Shown: in pieces, positions 21,509-24,970 of the stretch
Position numbering within the stretch: the first letter of the stretch is position 1
Layout of the letters: every line of letters starts with the position of its first letter
Origin: an uncultured bacterium
GTDB lineage: Bacteria > Actinomycetota > Coriobacteriia > Coriobacteriales > Eggerthellaceae
Assembly (NCBI GenBank): GCA_905215325.1
Contig: CAJMPP010000031.1
Coordinates: 1-24,970 of the forward strand
Direction: 5' to 3'
Length of the DNA stretch: 24,970 nucleotides
The notes under the pieces: model-generated
Told to the model about the DNA's origin: nothing
The model's database searches: none
Seen by the model: the letters and a program-made list of their open reading frames with translations, nothing else
Made by a program: the position numbers and the translations under genes

Positions 21509-22852
21509 TTGAAGGGAAAGGCAACCATCATCGCTACCCCCGCAGAAACCGAACCGCACAACGAGCAGGCCGCACCGCTGGTCATCGTCATGCACGCTTC
21601 GGTGGGCTCGGGGCATCGCAGCGCGGCCAATGCCGTAGCCCAAGCCTTCGAATGTATGAAAGCCGAGCAGGCCGAAGGACGCGAACAGCCCACGGAGGCC
21701 TTCCCCGTTGTGCCAAAGCTCCCCGATGGTCTTGAGGTCGAAGTGCTCGATGTGCTCGATTACGGCCGCGTGGTGTTCGATGGCGACAAAACCGCTTCCA
21801 TGTTCACCGGCCCCACCCGCCCGATATATGACCTGACGTGGCGCTTCACGCTTACCGGCAGGCTTTTATGGGGCGGCGGGAGCATCTGGTCGCACCTGAT
21901 GTACGGCAAGTTCACCGAACTGGTGCGCAAGCGTCGCCCGCTTGCCATCATATGCACGCACATCACCGCAGCCAACGTCGCGGTGGCGGCGCGCATGCTC
22001 ACTGGACAGCGCTTCCCCATCGTGTGCGTTCCCACCGACTACGAGACCGAGGGCCTGTGGCCGCATCTGTCGACCGACCTGTTCTGCGTGGCCACGGAAA
22101 GCATGGCCGAAACGCTGCGCCCGCGTCTGGTGCCCGAGCAGCGCATCCGCATCACCGGCATCCCCACGCGCGAGGATTTCCGCGCAAGCTATGACCGCGA
22201 GCAAACCCGGCAACGCCTGGACCTGCCGCAGGACAAGCGTATCGTGCTGGCGCTCGCCGGGGCCTATCTGCCCCGGCCCTACGTGCACTTCCGCACGGCG
22301 CTCGACAACCTGCTGCCGTATCTGCACACGTTCGGCGATACCCTGCATTTCGTGTTCGTCGCGGGAAACGATGCCGAGTACGCCGGCCATCTGCGAAGGG
22401 CCTGCAGCGACCTGGGCATCTCCGATTGCGTGACAGTGCTCGAGTACGTAGAGGGCATGGCGGGCCTTATGGCGGCATCGGATTTGGTCATCTGCAAATC
22501 CGGCGGCCTTACCGTCACCGAATGCCTGTGCGCGCAGGTGCCCATGATCTTGCTCGGCCGTGCGTACGGTCAGGAAAACGCCAACGTCAGGCTGCTCACC
22601 GCCCACGGCGCTGCCATGCACGTCACCACCTGGCGAGAGCTGCTCGAAGCGTTGCGACACGTCTCCCGCAGCCCCGAGAGCGCGCGGTCGATGCTGGTCA
22701 ACGGCAGCTTCCTTCGCCACCCAGACGCTGCGCGCGACATAGCGTGCGCCGCCATGGAACTTGCCAATGCCGAGAAAGACCCGGCAAACCCGCTGTACAA
22801 GAAGCACTTCCTCCATTTCTATTGGGGGCATAAACCCGCGCACGTGCGATAG
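21509..22852 (+). CDS. MGDG synthase-like diacylglycerol glycosyltransferase
   Basis: A 447-residue GT-B glycosyltransferase of the MurG-like / monogalactosyldiacylglycerol synthase group, which transfers a sugar to diacylglycerol to make membrane glycolipid. The N-terminal family motif is MHASVGSGHRSAANAVAQAF (28-47), and the donor-site motif is DLVICKSGGLTVTECLCAQV (325-344). VCVPTDYETEGLW (172-184) and RITGIPTREDF (214-224) fit the family linker. The start is uncertain. TTG at 21509 directly follows the tRNA-Glu terminator and has no ribosome site, while GAAGGGAAAGG (21511-21521) is well placed only for ATC codons at 21527-21532. An MGDG-type product is inferred; lipid-linked peptidoglycan substrates are less likely because real MurG lacks the HASVGSGH motif. 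Confidence 0.87.
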   Translation: MKGKATIIATPAETEPHNEQAAPLVIVMHASVGSGHRSAANAVAQAFECMKAEQAEGREQPTEAFPVVPKLPDGLEVEVLDVLDYGRVVFDGDKTASMFTGPTRPIYDLTWRFTLTGRLLWGGGSIWSHLMYGKFTELVRKRRPLAIICTHITAANVAVAARMLTGQRFPIVCVPTDYETEGLWPHLSTDLFCVATESMAETLRPRLVPEQRIRITGIPTREDFRASYDREQTRQRLDLPQDKRIVLALAGAYLPRPYVHFRTALDNLLPYLHTFGDTLHFVFVAGNDAEYAGHLRRACSDLGISDCVTVLEYVEGMAGLMAASDLVICKSGGLTVTECLCAQVPMILLGRAYGQENANVRLLTAHGAAMHVTTWRELLEALRHVSRSPESARSMLVNGSFLRHPDAARDIACAAMELANAEKDPANPLYKKHFLHFYWGHKPAHVR

Positions 22853-22884
22853 CGCCGCGCGCATCTGGAAAGGATCTACCTTAC

Positions 22885-24399
22885 ATGACGCATTTCGACG
22901 ACCTCGGCCTTTCGGGCCAGGCATTGCAGGCTGTGGCCCAGCTGGGTTACAGCACCCCCACCCCTGTGCAGGAGCAGGCCATCCCCAAAGTGCTCGAGGG
23001 CCGCGACCTGATCGCCGCCGCGAAGACCGGCACCGGCAAAACCGCCGCGTTCAGCCTGCCCACCATGGACAAGCTCGGGCATGCCAAGGGCAACAAGGGC
23101 CCGCTCATGCTGGTGGTCACCCCCACGCGCGAGCTTGCCGAGCAGATCGGCGAAGTGTGCAGCACCATCGCCAAGAACACGCACCATCGCATCCTCACCG
23201 TCGTCGGCGGCGTTTCCTACAACCCGCAGATTCAGGCGCTCAACCGCGGCGTCGACGTGCTCATCGCCACGCCGGGCCGTCTGGTGGACCTCATGGACCA
23301 AGGAGCAGCTCATCTGAGCAGCGTGGAAGTGCTCGTGCTCGACGAGGCCGATCGCATGCTCGACATGGGATTCTGGCCGGCCATGCGCAAGATCATCGGC
23401 GCCACGCCGCAAAACCGTCAAACCCTGCTGTTCAGCGCCACCATCGACCGCACCATCATGAGCACGGCCGGCAAGCTGTTGCACGACCCCGCCATGGTCG
23501 AGATCGCCCACAAGGGCGAGACGGCCGACACGGTGGAGCAGTACGTCATGCACGTGCAGCAAGCGGTCAAGCCCGAGCTGCTCAAGGGCCTCATGAAGGA
23601 GCGCGGCCACAGGCGCGTCATCGTGTTCTGCCGCACGCGCAGCCGCGCGGACGCCACGTGCCGCCGCTTGAAGAAGGTCGGGTACTCCGTCGAGGCCATC
23701 CACTCCAGCCGCAGCCAGAACCAGCGTCGCCGCGCCCTTGAGAACTTCGCCAACGGCACCACCGATGTGCTGGTCGCCACCGACGTGCTCGCGCGCGGCA
23801 TCGACGTGGAGGAAGTTGAGTATGTGGTGAACTACGACCTGCCCACGCAGCCCGAGGACTACGTGCACCGCATCGGCCGCACGGGCCGCGCAGGAGCCTC
23901 CGGATTCGCCGTCAGCTTCGTAAGCCCCGAAACCGCCGATGCGCTCCGCGACATCCAGAAGCTGCTCAAGCGCGCCATTCCCGAGCTTGAGCTTGAGCAC
24001 TTCGACATGCATGAAGCCGAGAACGAGGCCGCTGCCAGGGCCCAGCGCGCCGAGGCTCGCCGCGACCCCGAGATCCAGCAGGCCAAGAAAGAGCAGGCCG
24101 CCCGCACGCGCAGGAAGAACAAGGCGCGCGAGGCTGCGCAGGCTGAAGAGGTGAACACCCGTCGCGCCAAGCGAGGCAGCCGCAAGGCTGCCGAAAAGCC
24201 CGCAAGCGGGACGGCGCACGCCGCAAGGAAGCACAGCAACGCCGATCACGGATCTCAGCAGAAACGCGGCAACGGCTCCAGGAACGCTTCCGCCAATCGC
24301 GCCAAGACCAGCAGCGCGTCAGGTGCGCAGGGCGGCGATTTCCGTCCTGGACGCGCACATCGCGCCCAGGTTGCGCACCAGCGCAGCAGGCGCCGCTAA
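22885..24399 (+). CDS. DEAD-box RNA helicase, RhlE/CshA-like
   Basis: A 504-residue ATP-dependent RNA helicase. In order: Q motif YSTPTPVQEQAIP (22-34), motif I AAKTGTGKT (45-53), Ia PTRELAEQ (80-87), II DEAD (153-156), III SAT (184-186), ATDVLARGID (298-307) and VI HRIGRTGR (328-335). After ~375 comes a long tail rich in Arg, Lys, Ala, Glu and then Ser/Asn, probably a flexible RNA-binding extension. The segment usually written IHGDRSQ reads IHSSRSQ here. The ATG follows AAAGGAT at about 10 nt. It starts 32 bp after the glycosyltransferase gene, so readthrough is likely. Its role would be ribosome assembly or mRNA turnover, as for the family. Confidence 0.95.
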   Translation: MTHFDDLGLSGQALQAVAQLGYSTPTPVQEQAIPKVLEGRDLIAAAKTGTGKTAAFSLPTMDKLGHAKGNKGPLMLVVTPTRELAEQIGEVCSTIAKNTHHRILTVVGGVSYNPQIQALNRGVDVLIATPGRLVDLMDQGAAHLSSVEVLVLDEADRMLDMGFWPAMRKIIGATPQNRQTLLFSATIDRTIMSTAGKLLHDPAMVEIAHKGETADTVEQYVMHVQQAVKPELLKGLMKERGHRRVIVFCRTRSRADATCRRLKKVGYSVEAIHSSRSQNQRRRALENFANGTTDVLVATDVLARGIDVEEVEYVVNYDLPTQPEDYVHRIGRTGRAGASGFAVSFVSPETADALRDIQKLLKRAIPELELEHFDMHEAENEAAARAQRAEARRDPEIQQAKKEQAARTRRKNKAREAAQAEEVNTRRAKRGSRKAAEKPASGTAHAARKHSNADHGSQQKRGNGSRNASANRAKTSSASGAQGGDFRPGRAHRAQVAHQRSRRR

Positions 24400-24409
24400 C
24401 AGATGCTAT

Positions 24410-24433
24410 TGCGCCGGTTAAGGAGCCGGCGCA
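24410..24433 (+). terminator. Hairpin after the helicase gene
   Basis: TGCGCCGG and CCGGCGCA form a perfect 8-bp stem with an 8-nt loop, 10 bp after the helicase stop. The following TAACAGCC is not a U-tract, so it is only a probable 3'-end structure. Confidence 0.45.
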
Positions 24434-24441
24434 TAACAGCC

Positions 24442-24458
24442 CGGTAATCTATCGGTAA
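24442..24458 (+). promoter_or_regulatory. Tandem CGGTAA half-sites upstream of the NifX-like gene
   Basis: CGGTAA occurs at 24442-24447 and 24453-24458, an 11-bp spacing that puts both on the same face of the helix. TATATC (24463-24468), preceded by TG, follows and could be the -10. The arrangement suits an activator or repressor binding as a tandem dimer. Confidence 0.35.
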
Positions 24459-24489
24459 AGTGTATATCGTCTTTAGGAGGGAGGACGCC

Positions 24490-24822
24490 ATGCGCATAGC
24501 GGTAGCTTGCCAGGGGCTTGATGTGGCGCCAAGGTTTGCACGCAGTTCAAGTTTCATGTGCTATCGCGTTGACCGTGGCATGTTCGCCGATTGCCAGAAT
24601 ATGCCCAATCTTTCGTTCCCTCCAGCTCAGCTAGCTCAGGTATTGAAAGACCTTGACGTCAGCGTCATGATCGTCAACAGGATCGATCCAACCTCGGAGA
24701 CAGCCCTGAAAGCAGCCAGCATCGAGGTTCAAACCGGCTATACCGGCACCGCATCCGCTGCTGCCCGCACCTATATCGGGCGCACGCTGTCCGGAACGCA
24801 CGAAGAGCTGGAGGCATCGTAA
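24490..24822 (+). CDS. NifX/NafY-like dinitrogenase cofactor-binding domain protein
   Basis: A 110-residue protein consisting of one dinitrogenase iron-molybdenum cofactor domain (the NifX / C-terminal NifB / MTH1175 type). The opening MRIAVACQGLDVAPRFARSS and the later DVSVMIVNRIDP and TGYTGTASAAARTYI match the family pattern of a small ribonuclease-H-like fold. The usual start-of-family His in the HFGRA motif is replaced: here it reads RFARS. The ATG at 24490 has GGAGG 5 nt upstream; the longer frame from 24460 is unsupported because it contains the ribosome site. No nif or molybdenum cofactor genes are nearby, so it is an orphan whose ligand is unknown. It has its own terminator. Confidence 0.85.
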   Translation: MRIAVACQGLDVAPRFARSSSFMCYRVDRGMFADCQNMPNLSFPPAQLAQVLKDLDVSVMIVNRIDPTSETALKAASIEVQTGYTGTASAAARTYIGRTLSGTHEELEAS

Positions 24823-24858
24823 GCGCTTTTCAGCGCTACGCGATAGCATGGCACGTGG

Positions 24859-24881
24859 AAAGCGCCTTGGGGCGCTTTTTT
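24859..24881 (+). terminator. Rho-independent terminator of the NifX-like gene
   Basis: AAAGCGCC-TTGG-GGCGCTTT followed by TTT: a strong 8-bp stem with a T-run, 36 bp after the stop. A smaller hairpin AGCGCT-TTTC-AGCGCT (24822-24837) lies between the two. Confidence 0.92.
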
Positions 24882-24948
24882 CGTATCTGCAGCCTGAGAC
24901 AAGTCACCTAAGCCTCGGCTTATAGGACAAAAAGTGTGTCCAGTTTTG

Positions 24949-24970
24949 GGCGTTGACGCAGGTCAACGCC
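24949..24970. repeat. Perfect inverted repeat at the window end
   Basis: GGCGTTGAC-GCAG-GTCAACGCC, a 9-bp perfect palindrome cut exactly at the window end. It is preceded by GGACA...TGTCC (24927-24931 and 24936-24940 region) and an imperfect CCTAAGCC/GGCTTATAGG hairpin. The context could be an insertion-sequence edge, an operator or a terminator of a gene beyond the window. Confidence 0.45.

Noticed and set aside
21379..21693. 104-residue minus-strand frame across tRNA-Glu
   Set aside because: It is antisense to the tRNA and to the start of the glycosyltransferase gene, with no ribosome site.

Overview
The window looks like the chromosome of a high-GC, rod-shaped, anaerobic actinobacterium. 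The gene content (an mre/PBP2/RodA block fused to the TIGR03960/TIGR03936 radical-SAM pair, and a four-subunit NAD(P)-type [NiFe] hydrogenase) suggests class Coriobacteriia, probably family Eggerthellaceae. This is inference from protein character and base composition; no database was searched.

Layout. (1) 1-158: two identical tRNA-Asp genes in tandem on the minus strand, the first cut by the window edge, with a good promoter. (2) 460-10315, minus strand: one tight eight-gene block read mreB-mreC-mreD-PBP2-rodA-DUF697-like protein-B12/radical SAM protein-DUF2344 protein. It combines the cell-elongation machinery with an uncharacterised radical-SAM pair. (3) 10533-14578, minus strand: a translationally coupled hydrogenase operon in the order beta (Fe-S), gamma (FAD/NAD), delta (small), alpha (large). 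The large subunit stops exactly at the last nickel-site histidine. (4) 14798-19017, minus strand: ndk, a membrane-anchored TPR protein, a cyclophilin, and a TrmA/RlmD-type RNA methyltransferase missing part of the usual Fe-S site. (5) 19079-21435: a segment bounded by tRNA-Arg(CCG) and tRNA-Glu(TTC). It carries a divergent GtrA-like / GT2 polyprenyl-phosphate glycosyltransferase pair, short repeats and a structured non-coding stretch. (6) 21509-24822, plus strand: a diacylglycerol-glycosyltransferase-like gene, a DEAD-box RNA helicase with a long basic tail, and an orphan NifX-like small protein. The window ends in a strong terminator and a palindrome that might be the edge of a mobile element.

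How the genes work together. The mre block would build the lateral wall: MreBCD scaffold, RodA polymerase and PBP2 transpeptidase. The hydrogenase would couple H2 to NAD(P)(H) in the cytoplasm. The two glycosyltransferase loci would act on the cell envelope, one on undecaprenyl-phosphate sugars and one on glycolipid. No phage, CRISPR or complete insertion sequence is visible. The most interesting observations are the hydrogenase large subunit without a maturation tail, the mutually exclusive hairpins in the hydrogenase leader, the tRNA-bounded gtr segment with its repeats and possible structured RNA, and the odd start of the glycolipid transferase gene.
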